A stretch of DNA of 64,000 nt from assembly GCF_963678635.1 (NCBI RefSeq), contig NC_087065.1, positions 10,561,579 to 10,625,578 of the forward strand, in the 5' to 3' direction. The translations under genes and the position numbers were made by a program. Every line of letters begins with the position of its first letter. Position 1 is the first letter of the stretch. Shown here in pieces: positions 36,957 through 47,832 of this stretch. Origin of the DNA: Symsagittifera roscoffensis. Taxonomy: Eukaryota > Xenacoelomorpha > Acoela > Convolutidae. The notes under the pieces were generated by a model. It was not told the origin of the DNA. It searched no databases and was given only the letters and a program-made list of their open reading frames with translations.

Positions 36957-37846
36957 TGCAACATTCACTCGGAAACACTTACCGACGGAAAATAAAGCTA
37001 GGTCATAAACGACTGCTAGCGTCTAAACACAGCTTCACATACTTTTAACCGTCTCTATCAAAGTCAGTTCAATATGTGTTTCATTAACATCGGGTCGACA
37101 AAGTCGTTACTATTTAAGGCTATCGGCCAGATCACGCAAATTAACTTTGTTACATGCAAAAATAGTGAGCTCATGACTGGGTGTCAAAATCCCCAGACCA
37201 CGAGTCTTTCCTAAAACAAGGCTACTACTGACTATCATTTTGATAATGTTTTTGTTCAGTAGATAAAAATTTTCATATCCATCGGAGATGGATCAGCCCT
37301 TTCCCTCAACTCCTATCTTCTCATTATCTGAAAACGAAGTTGATGTTATTTGAATTCAACTCAAGACATTTCCGGAGGCCAAAAGTTGTTTAAAACTCAA
37401 TTTCAGTCTCTTCCCAAGACTCTTCCGGATTCTTGAATCCGATCGAAGAGCGGTCTTGTTGCGGTCTAAGAAGGGTAGTAAAATCTTCCCAACACAACTC
37501 CGAATTCTCGGGAACTGCTGCGTAACGATTGTAGCCGTACAATTGTTACAATTCGGATAGTTTCGATTGTAATTTTGATATAGTTTTGAACGCTTTTTCT
37601 TCACTGTCGAGAATCGTTCTTGTTTCTAATAGAAAAAAACTGGATTTCTAATTTTCGTGCATTTTTCGTTACTGCAAATATTCAAGTTTTTGACGTGTCT
37701 TCTTTTTCGAACGAATTTCTAAAAATTACGTCGTCACTGCAAACTGACCTCTCCCATTTCATTAAATTGAACGATTAAGACTGTTAATTCGTTGAAACAG
37801 GCAATTTTTTCACTCGGCTGCTGCTAATGATAATTATTTCTTGCCA
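36957..37846 (-). mobile_element. Solo LTR (about 0.89 kb) of the giant LTR element family, inserted into the Penelope relic
   Basis: The plus strand starts TGCAACATTC and ends TTGCCA (TG...CA), flanked by identical 5-base target duplications TGCAT (36952-36956 and 37847-37851). Its inverse complement matches the 3' LTR at 62178-63099 along most of its length, including CGACGGAAAATAAAGCTA, the GTCGAC segment, the ATCGGAGATGGATCA segment and the U3 hairpin. It is diverged and carries no internal region, so it is a recombined old copy. It fixes the LTR ends and the 5-base duplication of the family. Confidence 0.88.
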
Positions 37847-38561
37847 TGCATTTCGGCAACCAATCTAGTTGAATTTCACACCACTTTTCGGGAGTATTCA
37901 TCGGTAGTGCAGTTTTGTACTGCTTCAGCCAAAAATTTGCGGAAATAACGGCAAGAGATGCTCCATTGCCAAACCATCTCTCTGAATGTACCATGTTTCA
38001 TTGCACTTGAAATTGATTTGACTAATTGCCATGTTAAACAGTCTTTTCATGGTTTTGCTAGCAATTGATGGTGGTTCATCTTGCTCGTACAGTTTTCTCA
38101 GAGCTGTCTTTTGCTTATTTAGTGGAACATTTGTCTAGAAACTCTTCACATCTAGAGATATCACTAATGCTCTAAGATTTCTGTAGATATTTTGTTACAG
38201 AAAAAAAACGTTGTGTTTGAAGTAGGACCAAAAAGAAAAAATAAAGAAAATTTCATTGAAAGAAATAATGAAAATAACGGAAAGAAATAACAAAAATTAC
38301 CTGGAAAACTCATTCTTCAAAATATCAGTTACAATATGGAGTTTATTTCATCAAATCATATCTTCGGATAGTATTTTGACTTATAAAAGACTAAAGTAAA
38401 AACTAAGAAGCATTTTTATGTGTTTTTAAAAGATGATTACACTGTGTCAACCTATGATAACTTTTCATGGAAAAATTTTGATTTAGATTTTGAGCCATTC
38501 TCCCTGATAACCTTTTGCAGTTACAATAGCTTCTATTGTCTAAAGTTTTCTAGGATGCTAA

Positions 38562-39139
38562 TGTGACATTCGACTAGAATGGACAAAACTGCAGATTTGA
38601 CAGATTCGAAGTTTTAGCAGCTAACCTTCCGAATTGACGGTTCTAAGAGTTTAACCACGTTATTGGGACGATTGGTCAAACGGTGAAGGTCAAGATATAT
38701 ACACTTTTAGCTTCCCGGTTTTGTCTTGAGTTGAATTTAATTAACATCTGAATTCATTTTGCAAGGGTGAGAAGCTAGGAGTTGGGGGAAAGAGTTGATC
38801 CATCTTCGATGGAGATGATGATTTTTATCTACTGAACAAAAACAATGATAATTCAATAAATAGTAGTAGCCCCGATTTTAGGAGTGACCTCGTGTTCTGG
38901 GGCTACTGAGACCCAGCCATGAGCTCACTAATTCTGCATGTAATTAAGTTAGTTTGAGCATTCTGGTCGAAGCCTTAGAACAGTAACGTTTTTGTCGACC
39001 CGATGTTAGAAAGACCACCAAAAGAACTGGCTTTGGTAGAGACGGTGAAAAGCATGTAGAGCTCTGTTTAGACGTTGGCCATTCGTCTTAGAAACTAGCT
39101 TTATTTTCCGTCGATATGTACTTCCGGGCGAATGTTACA
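38562..39139 (+). repeat. 5' LTR, internally deleted (578 bp)
   Basis: It matches 62178-63099 at both ends but lacks a segment of about 345 bases corresponding to 62315-62660. That removes most of U3 with the TATA string and the hairpin. The deletion joint is at GATATATACACTTTTAG. It keeps the AATAAA-like site (TTCAATAAATAG near 38855) and the CGAATGTTACA end. Confidence 0.88.
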
Positions 39140-39151
39140 TAGATGTTTTTA

Positions 39152-39169
39152 TGGCGCTCCTGGGTGTTA
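39152..39169 (+). promoter_or_regulatory. Candidate primer-binding site
   Basis: TGGCGCTCCTGGGTGTTA starts 12 bases after the 5' LTR and begins with TGG, as expected for pairing to a tRNA 3' CCA end. The tRNA is not identified, and the spacing is longer than usual. Confidence 0.3.
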
Positions 39170-41149
39170 TTCTTTTTTAACATCAAGACCGGCAGAACCG
39201 TTAACGAGCACTCCGCGCCGAGCAGATGCTCACATTAACGCCCTTAATAGGCCTAAACCGCCGGGGCGGAAGGGTAGTTTGGAACGCGGAAGCCTTCCGG
39301 ATTACCGTGAATAGCTTTTTAACCTAGTTAAGAACGAAAATTCACGAACCAGGAAGGGTGAGGGGGGGGGGGGGTGTTCGCGGTCCCGTCATTTCCTGAG
39401 TGGTCCGTGACCAAAAACACTTAAAGATATACAAGAAACCAAACAAAATGTAGTATAGTACCCAAGAAAAACATAAAAACAAAAAAAATAACCGAAAAAA
39501 AAAACAAAAAAAAGTTTAAAAAAAGTATAAAATCAGTAGAAATCATCCCCCCAGACATGATGTGATCCGACCCCTCCGTTTGTTGTTGATAGATATATTG
39601 TTGTTGCAGGCATTTATATCAGTCAGGATCGTTACGATCAATTTTGTGGCCCGTTTGTGAGGCTTGTACTGTAGGGTTATTTGAGTATTTAAACACGTTT
39701 ATGCTAAATTGCGCTCAATCCGGAAAGGTCTGCTGATTTGCGCTCAATCCGGAAGGGTCTTTGGAGAAGACTGATCCGGCAAGCAGTACAAGGAGCAACA
39801 AGAAGGGGCTCAACGACAACAACAATTGACTGTTGGGTATCGTTAACAAGTTTTGTATCCCTTTTGGTACGAAAAGTAAGATAATAATGTGTGGGGGGCT
39901 CGACAGTGCTGCATTTTAGTGACCCTTCACCAAACTGCGAATATCCGAGTTAAGCACCTTAATTCGGATATTGAACAAACCCGGAGGGGGTAAAGTATTA
40001 CTAATATTATTTTTTATATAGCCTATATTAATACTCCTATATCGTTTTTCAGTGAAAAAACAAAGAAAACAGACCGGTTTTTAGGGTCAAAATAGCGATA
40101 TTTTGATCCCTCCACAAATCGCGATTTTTGAGATAGCGATATTTTTTGAAACGGAAAAAAGAGCTTAATTAGTGTGTTACATCGTAATTGCACTACTATA
40201 ATAAGTAGAACCGGTTAAGTTTAGTTCGGAAGTGGTTGGAACTATTTTGGTACCAAAAACCGAATTTTCGCGATTTTGAGAAAACGGAACACAATGAAAT
40301 CAGAAAATTTTTTGATATTTTTAAGGTTAGGACAGTAAAAATAGTTGTCCGGACAACGTCCACTAGTGAATCTACAGGTTTTAAAACCCACTTCCCGAAA
40401 GCCTTCCGGGTTACAGAGAAATCGAGCTTAAGGTGTTTGATTCAGTGGATTCATCAATCCGGAGGGGTCCAAATAGCATAGTTTTTCGTGAATTTTTTCA
40501 ACTAAAGCGTTTTAGATCGGGTTTTTTGCATTGAACTAGACGAGTATAGGCCTTCTGAGCTCGGATCGATAATTTTTAGTTGAAAAAGAACGGAATTGCG
40601 AAAGAAGTTAGGCGGAAATATAAGAGAGAATTTTTTTGAATTTGGAAAAAAGACGTTTTGGTTAAAAACTTTGGAACGAAGGGACAGATCCAGTTGATCT
40701 TGGTACCATTAGATCAGAAATTAGCTGAGCTTACTAATAGGAACAAAAATTATTCGAAAAAATAAGCGTGAAAATTTTTTGAGATTGTTTTTAGCAAATT
40801 CACCAATTTGGGAGAGTAGACCATTCACGTTTTATAAAAATTTTTTTAGAAAGCTCTTACACCCCTACCAAAAGGTGATAACTGTTGAATAGGGCAATTT
40901 CAAGCTGTTATAGACAAAAAGGGAAGCTAAAGGCACAAAAAACCTTAATCGAGCCGAAATTAGGCTAGCGATAAGACCCTTCACCGTTAGTGTGAATTGT
41001 CAAATAAGAGGCTTAACTTCAATCCAGAAGGGTCTAGGGAAGGACCACATACCCTTCCTAGTTAATTCAAACAGCATAATAGCATCGGAGAACGTATCCG
41101 GAGGGATATAGGTTGAAAATCAAGGAAGTCTCCGAAAAGCTATTTTTAC

Positions 41150-41385
41150 AAAACCGGAGGGCTCTCAATCCGGAGGGATCCAAGTTTTTTCTAATTCGGA
41201 GGGGTCCCAATCCGGAGGGGTCTTGTTTTCACAAAACCGGAGGGGTACCAATCCGGAGGGGTCTTAATTTTATTAACTCAGAGGGGTCCCAATCCGGAGG
41301 GATCTCAATTTTGCCAATCCGGAAGGGTCCTACTTTTACCAATCCGGAGTGGTACTGTTTTTTGTCAACCCGGAGGGGTATTATT
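41150..41385 (+). repeat. Array of about 11 CAATCCGGAGGGGTC-like motifs in the leader
   Basis: Units at about 41153, 41168, 41196, 41209, 41235, 41250, 41276, 41291, 41315, 41339 and 41366 carry a core of CCGGAGGGGTC with one or two changes. Spacing alternates between about 13-15 and 24-28 bases, with T-rich filler. Isolated copies occur upstream in the same leader. The motif is conserved while the spacer is not, as in clustered protein-binding sites. Confidence 0.8.
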
Positions 41386-42233
41386 TTATTAAAGGACTTA
41401 GGCAAATAGAAGGAAAGATAGTAGGGAGGGGTATTAGGTTATTAAGAGACAGGCTAGGAACCAGTGACTGCACTGGTAACTTGCCTTTCAAAAAAGACCA
41501 GACCAAAACAAAACAGGTCCAAACTCGGATATTCGCGACACTAAGTCTAAATTAAAAAAGAGTGTGTAACTCATTGGTGTGGACTGAAATCCAAAACGTT
41601 TTTGAGAAAATTGACTGCCCTGAGGATTTTAGTAGGTCTAGATCGGGCAGTCCGAAGGCAGATAAGTAACACAGTACTCGGTGGTCGCAATAGACGCCCA
41701 CTTGAGAGAATTACTGCCTTCAAAGTTTTGTCTGTTTGGTGCAGCACCAAGCAGGAAAAGCTCTTTCTTTAAACTACAAGTTGGACTATTGTACTGCGAC
41801 CAACTAAAAGTACAATACACGTACGTTTTTCATAAAAACATTCTTATTTTGTTACTTTTGATTTTAAATCATTAATATTTGTGCTTGATAGGGTTGTGAA
41901 TACACTATCTTTTAAATTGACTGATATCATCATACTGTGCTAGTTCTCAAATCTTACAACCAATAATCGATTATTGTGAATAAAATGTATACACTGATAA
42001 CATAAAAGGATTCGTGATCACTATTTAATAGAATCTTTTGAAGTTTATTGTGTTGTGTCAATATTATCAATAGTCAAACTAGAAGGATACTAGGAATCGA
42101 ATTGAGCGTATAGGCATTAAGAAGTGATAAATTGAAAATGAAGGATACCTAAGTAAAGATACCTTACAAGTCAAGGATACCTAAACCAATTGCAAGCTCT
42201 AGAAAATTCATACCAGAGCAGCAAAGAAAAAAG

Positions 42234-42754
42234 ATGAACGACCCTTTTGTGGAAAGGATAACACGAACCCGGATCGACAAAGGGGAGACGGTTTCAGGCA
42301 AAATGGTTGAAACCAGGAGTCAAAAGTCTGCAGAAGAGCAAAAAGCAATGCTAGAGGTGGAGGTCCATCCGCACCAGGCCATGCAAGAAAACCAAGAAAT
42401 GCATGGACCGGAAGGGAGAGGAAACAGAAGGCTAGCGAGTGAATCTACCCCGTAGATCAAGGACAAGATTTTGCCACTTCCACCGGAACCTTGGACCGAA
42501 AGGAGATGTCGGAACTGTCTGACATCTCTACAGAAATTGTGGCAAATAGAAGATCTCCCACAGACAACACTATGATGGCAGGCGTGACGGAGAAACAGGC
42601 ATTGTCCGCATCGTTTTCGGAAAGAGTGAAGAACACTTTTGGAAACATCTTTCCATTTACCATGGGAGCGGGTACAGGCGATGAAGGTGAATCCCAGGAG
42701 GAAGAAGAGGACGATGACGAGCAAGTGGACTTTGGATCTCGGGGCTTTCAATAG
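42234..42754 (+). pseudogene. gag-like N-terminal part, broken
   Basis: It starts with an ATG (MNDPFVERITRTRIDK) and is rich in Glu, Gln and Lys. A stop at 42453 and a frame change lead to a second stretch (from 42491) that ends in a very acidic Glu/Asp run near 42700-42720 and stops at 42752. It is hydrophilic with no known domain. The start is chosen because it is the first ATG after the leader and opens the series of adjoining coding segments. Confidence 0.55.
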
Positions 42755-43665
42755 TTCGACCCAGGAGAATGAGGCATACGTCGAAGGAGAGACTGGAACC
42801 AAGGACAAATTTGGTGTGGTGAGAACGATAAGCAAGGACACAAACACACCAGGCCAGTCAATAGACTTTGTGAGTATGACAAATTCGGAGATGCGAACTG
42901 GGCGAAATAGAAATACAGGGCTAAATAACGCAACGGCGGATCCGGAGATGGATAATGAAATGACGTCGAGTCAGAGAACCAAAGCCCGAATCTCGACCAG
43001 CACAAAGCTACCTGGGATCGACAGAGTGACACCGCCACTGGTGACACCACTGGTTGAAAACGGAGCATCACTTGAAGAAGCCTTGAACAACATAGTGGGC
43101 AGTATAGGAGAGCAAAATGAACAGATGTCCATCAGAATGAGTGAACTGGAGAGAGCAGTCCACGTCGAAAGAGAAAGTCTGCGGGAAGAAATAAACCGAA
43201 ACAGACAAGAAGCTGGTAGAAGCGAAAAACGCTTGAAGGAAAGATCAGATGAACACTTGGCGAAGAAATTGTCGAGGTTGACAAGGGAAGCAGAACAAAG
43301 AGAGTTACGATTGAGAGACGATATGGAAAAGTTAAGAACGCAACAAGAGCAGACTCTTGGGACTCTTGACACAAAGATAGACGCGATGATGGAGAGGCGA
43401 ATTTAGGCTATCATGGACAAGTTGGACGTGCTACTAGGCAGCAGGAGTGGACCAAGAGAAGGGGAACCGAATTCGGGAGGTCCCAGCAGGGAACCGAAGG
43501 TGAACTTCAATGACCACCAAAGGAGGAGGACATATGTATCCACTAGAGGTAGGGGCAGCTCATCAAGCTATACCACAAGGGATAATAGAACATGGGGCCC
43601 AAACAGCAGAGCAAGTTTAACAGGGAACAGACAGACGTCAAACGAACGACCGACGCAAGGCACAC
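42755..43665 (+). pseudogene. gag-like coiled-coil and Arg/Gly-rich segment
   Basis: One frame runs from about 42750 to 43805, broken by a single in-frame TAG at 43404. Residues encoded at 43060-43400 form a long heptad-like coiled coil (SIRMSELERAVHVERESLRE, then repeated Glu/Arg/Leu). The part after the stop is Arg/Gly/Ser-rich (YVSTRGRGSSSSY), typical of RNA-binding low-complexity regions. It is likely a matrix/assembly region of the gag polyprotein. Confidence 0.55.
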
Positions 43666-44424
43666 ATGCGACTGGGAGAGGTGATTCCAGCAACAGGAGA
43701 CATGCCAGGGAGGAGTCATGTGGGCCAAGGAAGAAACAGTCACGGCTATTCGGATTGTATGGATGCACCAAATACAGAACCCTTAATAGGGGGCAACGAT
43801 GCTGAGGCAGGGCACTCAAGAGATGCTACGGCAATGGCCACAGCCTTTGAGCCCCTAAACAGGTCTTTGGAAACGTCCCTTACGAGGTTATCCAGAACCA
43901 ACGAACGCAGTGAGAACTTCAGAAGAGTCATCAAGAAACCAAGATGCTATAAAGACGAATCTGATGGCTGTATTGATACCTGGATAGAGGTAATGAAACT
44001 GCATTTCGAGGAAGAGGACTTGTCGGAAAGACAAGAATGCAGTGCGCTCACCAGTAACTTGGAAGGGACAGCCCTGAATTTTGTCATGGCCAAGAAGCAA
44101 CATCAGCGAGACACAGCTGAGAAAATCTTCGAAATCTTGTTAAATCGTTTTGGATCAGGGGTGCATGGGCACCAGGCAATGATGCGCTTCGAGAAACGGA
44201 GGCAACGAGAAGATGAAACGATAGACAAGTTCCTAGACGACTTGGAAATGCTGAGAAGACGCAGCCAACCGGATGAGTCAAACAGAAGGATGAATCTGAC
44301 AGTAGCCTCAAAATTCATCGATGGTGTGAAGAATGATGAACTTCGAACAATGCTAGCAACGCAATACACACCACTATCAACCAATGCGCCAACACCAGAG
44401 GAGTTGAGGCTCAAGTCAAAATAA
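43666..44424 (+). pseudogene. Ty3/gypsy capsid-like gag domain
   Basis: From about 43900 the translation shows the retrotransposon capsid signature: WIEVMKLHFEEED, then ALNFVM, then ILLNRFGSG, and a helical tail with DETIDKFLDDLEMLRRRS. It forms the particle shell and packages the RNA. It is entered by a frameshift near 43735 from the preceding segment and ends at an in-frame TAA (44422) after which the same frame continues. The length of the capsid region is normal. Confidence 0.75.
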
Positions 44425-45328
44425 TATCTTTTGTTGAAACCTCCTTCGAGATCTGGATATTATGAGAACAATTATGGCAATTTTAACAACGGACCTGCAA
44501 ACCAAGGGAACAACTGGTACAAACCGAGGGATGATATGGACAAGAGACGCTCTTGTGCCAATTGCAGTTCAACAGACCATCATGTGTCAGCATGCCCAAC
44601 TTACAAACAGGGCATGAAAGCAATAGGCTTTAGCCTCGAGGACAAAAATGCGTCAAAAGTATGACCATGAGGATTTCATGAGAGGAGTAATTGCAAAATT
44701 CGGCCCGAGGTGTTTCTTTTGCAACCTGGAAGGTCATTTTAAATCAGATTGTTCGCAATTCTGGGATGCTGTAGCAGACATCAAGCATCTAAGGCATGAG
44801 GAAGCTTTATCAGGAGTGAAAGCCATCAAGGCTCGCCTGTTGAGTGAAGCGGAGGCGCACAGAAAAGACAAACCGCAAGAGCTGGCGACGAAGAAAATGC
44901 AAGCGGTAACTGAAAAGACATGTGAACCGGAACCAGTGACTGCGGCCGATGACTTCAAGATTGATTATAGGGCAGCCGCGAGGGATGCTCTAAGTAGAGT
45001 GCAGCAGGAACTGGTGACAAAAGAGATCGAACAAAAAGTGAAACTCGAACTGGAAAATGAGAAACTGCAGGAGAAACTGAATACCTTCGAGGCAACGGAG
45101 GTCGAAGAGACAAAGGCACCAAGTAGTTTGAGCATGAAACTTATTGTGATCTCTGGTCAGAGGTTCGGTATGGTGCCGCAAGGAAGCAAAATACAGTCGA
45201 TAATCTCGGTAGCAGGACACCAGGTAATCAGAAATCTGAGTGAACCATCAGAGTTCACTTTGCTGCATTTGGATACATATGCAGATTATCTGAGGCAGGT
45301 ACTACTAACAACGGGTGGCCCTCGCTTA
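44425..45328 (+). pseudogene. Nucleocapsid with two CCHC zinc knuckles, then a truncated protease region
   Basis: The first knuckle CANCSSTDHHVSAC (about 44555-44600) and the second CFFCNLEGHFKSDC (about 44712-44755) both have the CX2CX4HX4C spacing of nucleocapsids. They lie in different frames (shift near 44655). Downstream a charged helical stretch leads to a segment (KLIVISGQRFGMV) where a protease would be expected, but no Asp-Thr/Ser-Gly active-site triad is visible before the abrupt junction at 45329 with the repeated pol unit. The protease catalytic part and the start of RT appear to be deleted. Confidence 0.7.
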
Positions 45329-45344
45329 AAGAAGCTTCGGTTGC

Positions 45345-46893
45345 TGTAACTTCGTTGAACACGAAATTGAACTTGAAGAAGGCGCCGTTCCCCACAGAGA
45401 AGGCGCGAGACGAATGACGCCACATAATTCGGAAGCGTGCCGAGCGGAAATCGAAATGCTGCTCGAGTACGACATGATAGAACCCTCGAAATCGCCGTGG
45501 GCTTGCGGGGTGGTAATGGCGAAAAAGAAAGGGGGGCAGCTAAGGTTTTGTTGCGACTCTCGCTATTTGAACGCGGTGACGATAAAAGATGCGTACCCGA
45601 TACCGCTAATAGACGAGAGCCTCTCCAAACTTGGTGATGCCAAGTTCTTGGTGATGCCAAGAACTGCCCTTCTGGCAGTTCCCTTTGCGGAAAAAGGATA
45701 GAGAAAAGACCGGATTCGCGTGCGAATTGGGGTTGTACCAGTGGAAGAGGATGCCCTTCGGCTTGTGCAATGCAACGGCCACTTTTCAAAGACTGATGGC
45801 TCAGTATTTGACCAGAGTGACTAAGAAGTACGGGAATCCCGTGATGCGTTACGTGGATGACGTAGTCATAGCGACACCGACCCTGGAAGACCACATTGAT
45901 CGGCTCGATGAAGTCTTTGGATGCATGAAAAGAGCAGGCTTGAAGTGCAAACCATCGAAATGTGAAATCTCTAGGGATTCGATCAAGTACCTGGGAAGAA
46001 TGGTGGACAGGCATGGTGTGAGACCGGACCCGGAAGCAGTAGAGGCTGTGTTGACATGGAAGGCTCCGAGAACGGACACACAGCTAATGAGCTTCCTGGG
46101 GTTTGCCAATTATTACAGTGAGTTCATCAAAGGATATGCAGACAAGGTGTATCCAATGCAGAGGCTGCGCAACAAAGGAAAGATGTTCGAATGGAACGAT
46201 GAGGCACAAGTTGCCTTCGAGAACATACAGCGGGAACTGTGCGAAGCGCCAGTGCTAGGCATGCCTACAGAAAAGGGCATGTATGTTCTTGACACAGAGC
46301 CATCGGTAGTAGCCATCTCAGGAATATTGCATCAGGAGCAAGAATGGAATGGAAGAACGGTTCTCCGCCCCATTGCATATGGCAGCAAGGTCTTGAGTGA
46401 CACTGAGATGAAATATGGTGCACCAAAAGCAGAAATGTTTGCAGTAGTCACTTTCGTGGAAAAATACCGCGCATACTTGGGGAGCGCTCCCTTTAAGTTA
46501 CGCGTGGACAACAGAGCGTTATCCTGGTTGAAGACCTACTCGATGGATCAGAGTTACATTGGTAGATGGATAGTAAGATTGGATGGCTACCACATGATAA
46601 TCGAGCACAGGATGCGTGACAAACACCAGAATGCTTTCAGCCTCAGCAAGAAAACTGAGTTCTATGAAAATTTGGAACAGAAGCAAGCCAATCAGGCAGA
46701 AATAAAGGAAGGATTCTCGTTTTTGGACAAAGAAACTTATGAAGCGCTTCCCTTAACGAGATGGTTGGACAAGTCTGGACATCCAATTCCAGGACATCCT
46801 GAGTTACCTGTCGAGAAAGCAGCCGAAATAAAAATCCTATCCAAGAAGGACCCTCTCTCACATGAACATAAACAGCCTCTCATTATTGGATAG
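45345..46893 (+). pseudogene. Reverse transcriptase-RNase H, copy 1 (inactive)
   Basis: The RT fingers (EMLLEYDMIEPSKSPWACGV, then LRFCCDSRYLNAV, DAYPIP) are in one frame to 45701; palm and RNase H continue from 45685 in another. The catalytic box YVDD is intact (about 45849-45860). Motif A, which holds the first catalytic Asp, is replaced at 45645-45680 by a duplicated TTGGTGATGCCAAG plus an inverted GAACTGCC/GGCAGTTC pair that also shifts the frame. RNase H shows VLDTEP, KAEMFAVV and RVDNRAL, but the last acidic residue of the usual Asn-Ala-Asp motif is Phe (NAFSLS). Two independent catalytic losses make this copy dead. Confidence 0.88.
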
Positions 46894-47832
46894 AACGGTG
46901 CAGGTCACACCGCAAGTGATGCGGATGCTGGGTGGATTGTTAGAGAGAGAAGTGACCATAGATGGCCCCGAGTGGGCAGCAGCCATGGCATCACTGACCT
47001 TCAGTGAGAAGGTGAAGATCACGCCGTCAATACGACAACACAAAGACAACGAGATGGATTGTAGGTCAATAGTTCAGCAATTAGAATCCTCAATACCCCA
47101 CGAGGTCTTCACAAGTACTTCATCCGGTCGGAAAGAACAGGGGAACGATACGCGAAAGAAAACCGTTACCTTTGAGGACCAGGATAGAGATAGTGAGAAG
47201 GTTGAACGAAAACTGGTGCAAGATTGTTTGTCCGGGGAGACAAACTGTGAAGAAGCCGGCGAGTTCAAGATCAACACCCGGGACAAGGAAGTTTGTCCGG
47301 GGAGTCTGAGATAGATGAAAAAGTTCCTGACGAGAAACAGGACCTGGGGAACAAAGTTCTTTCCGGGGAGTTCAGATGGATGCGAAGAAGGCACAGACCT
47401 GATCTTGAGGAGGGTACAGACTCCATCACAGACTCTTCAACAGATGACAATTCCCGAAACTCAGGAATTGATACCTACTCAGACAGGAACTCGAGCTCGG
47501 GATCAGAACTGTCAGAACTAGCGATCCACACAATACTAGTGGAAACTCGTGCAAAGGATCTGGATAGAGAGGTGTACCAGGATCCTGACAGTGATCGCTA
47601 CCTCATACCTAGCGAAATAGTCTTTGACAACGCAGCGGATGATTTGGAAACAATAGCGGTATCGAAACGTTCAATAAGTCTGTTGCCACAAAAAGAGGTA
47701 GTCAGGACTGATCTTCAGCCGTTCAAACAAGAAACACAGCCGTTGGCGAAGATTTGGTGCGTTAAGATGGAAGAAGACACACACCAGCCCAATGAGCTGA
47801 ATAGTCAAATGAGAGTCATGAAGACAAATTGA
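46862..47832 (+). pseudogene. Linker between RNase H and integrase, copy 1
   Basis: Two overlapping frames (46862-47314 and 47293-47832) carry a hydrophilic, Ser/Asp/Glu-rich region (for example EEGTDSITDSSTDDNSRN) that no known domain covers. Frames change near 46865, 47300 and 47828. All three tandem units share these shifts. The segment is longer than the tether usual in Ty3/gypsy elements. Confidence 0.6.

Larger units (their letters stand above)
35815..38185 (-). pseudogene. Penelope-like retroelement (RT, zinc-finger-like insert, linker, GIY-YIG), interrupted by a solo LTR
   Basis: On the minus strand, in N-to-C order: an RT motif A segment (ISLDVKSF) near 38150; a stretch reading LYEQDEPPSIASKTMKRLF near 38090; WYIQRDGLAM near 37985; then, after the inserted LTR, a Cys-rich segment (KVTYRSKGVKYECC, SWYYVKCGD) near 36930-36850; the catalytic box RYIDNIV near 36730, where active enzymes have two Asp; a linker (36490-36263, EGTVHRVFRSTS, NHYPENL); and a C-terminal GIY-YIG nuclease (VAYRLECCGCKSIYVGQ, then HLTTRIKEH) at 36110-35820. 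Stops and frameshifts occur throughout, so the element is inactive. The RT-plus-GIY-YIG order is diagnostic of Penelope-like elements. Confidence 0.8.
39140..42233 (+). other. Untranslated leader of the LTR element, 3.1 kb
   Basis: No conserved coding sequence is seen. Features are a run of 13 G at about 39362, an inverted pair CGAATATCCGAGTTAAG / CTTAATTCGGATATT near 39940-39975, scattered CCGGAAGGGTC-like motifs (39718, 39747, 40450, 41025) that condense into an array at 41150-41385, and repeated AAGGATACCT strings just before gag. The length is unusual for an LTR-element leader. Confidence 0.6.

Noticed and set aside
39362-39374. Run of 13 G as a quadruplex or regulatory element
   Set aside because: A single homopolymer with no repeated G-tracts around it; likely slippage or sequencing noise.
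41150-41385. CRISPR-like array
   Set aside because: Motifs are short, spacing is irregular, spacers are T-rich filler and the context is a eukaryotic LTR-element leader.
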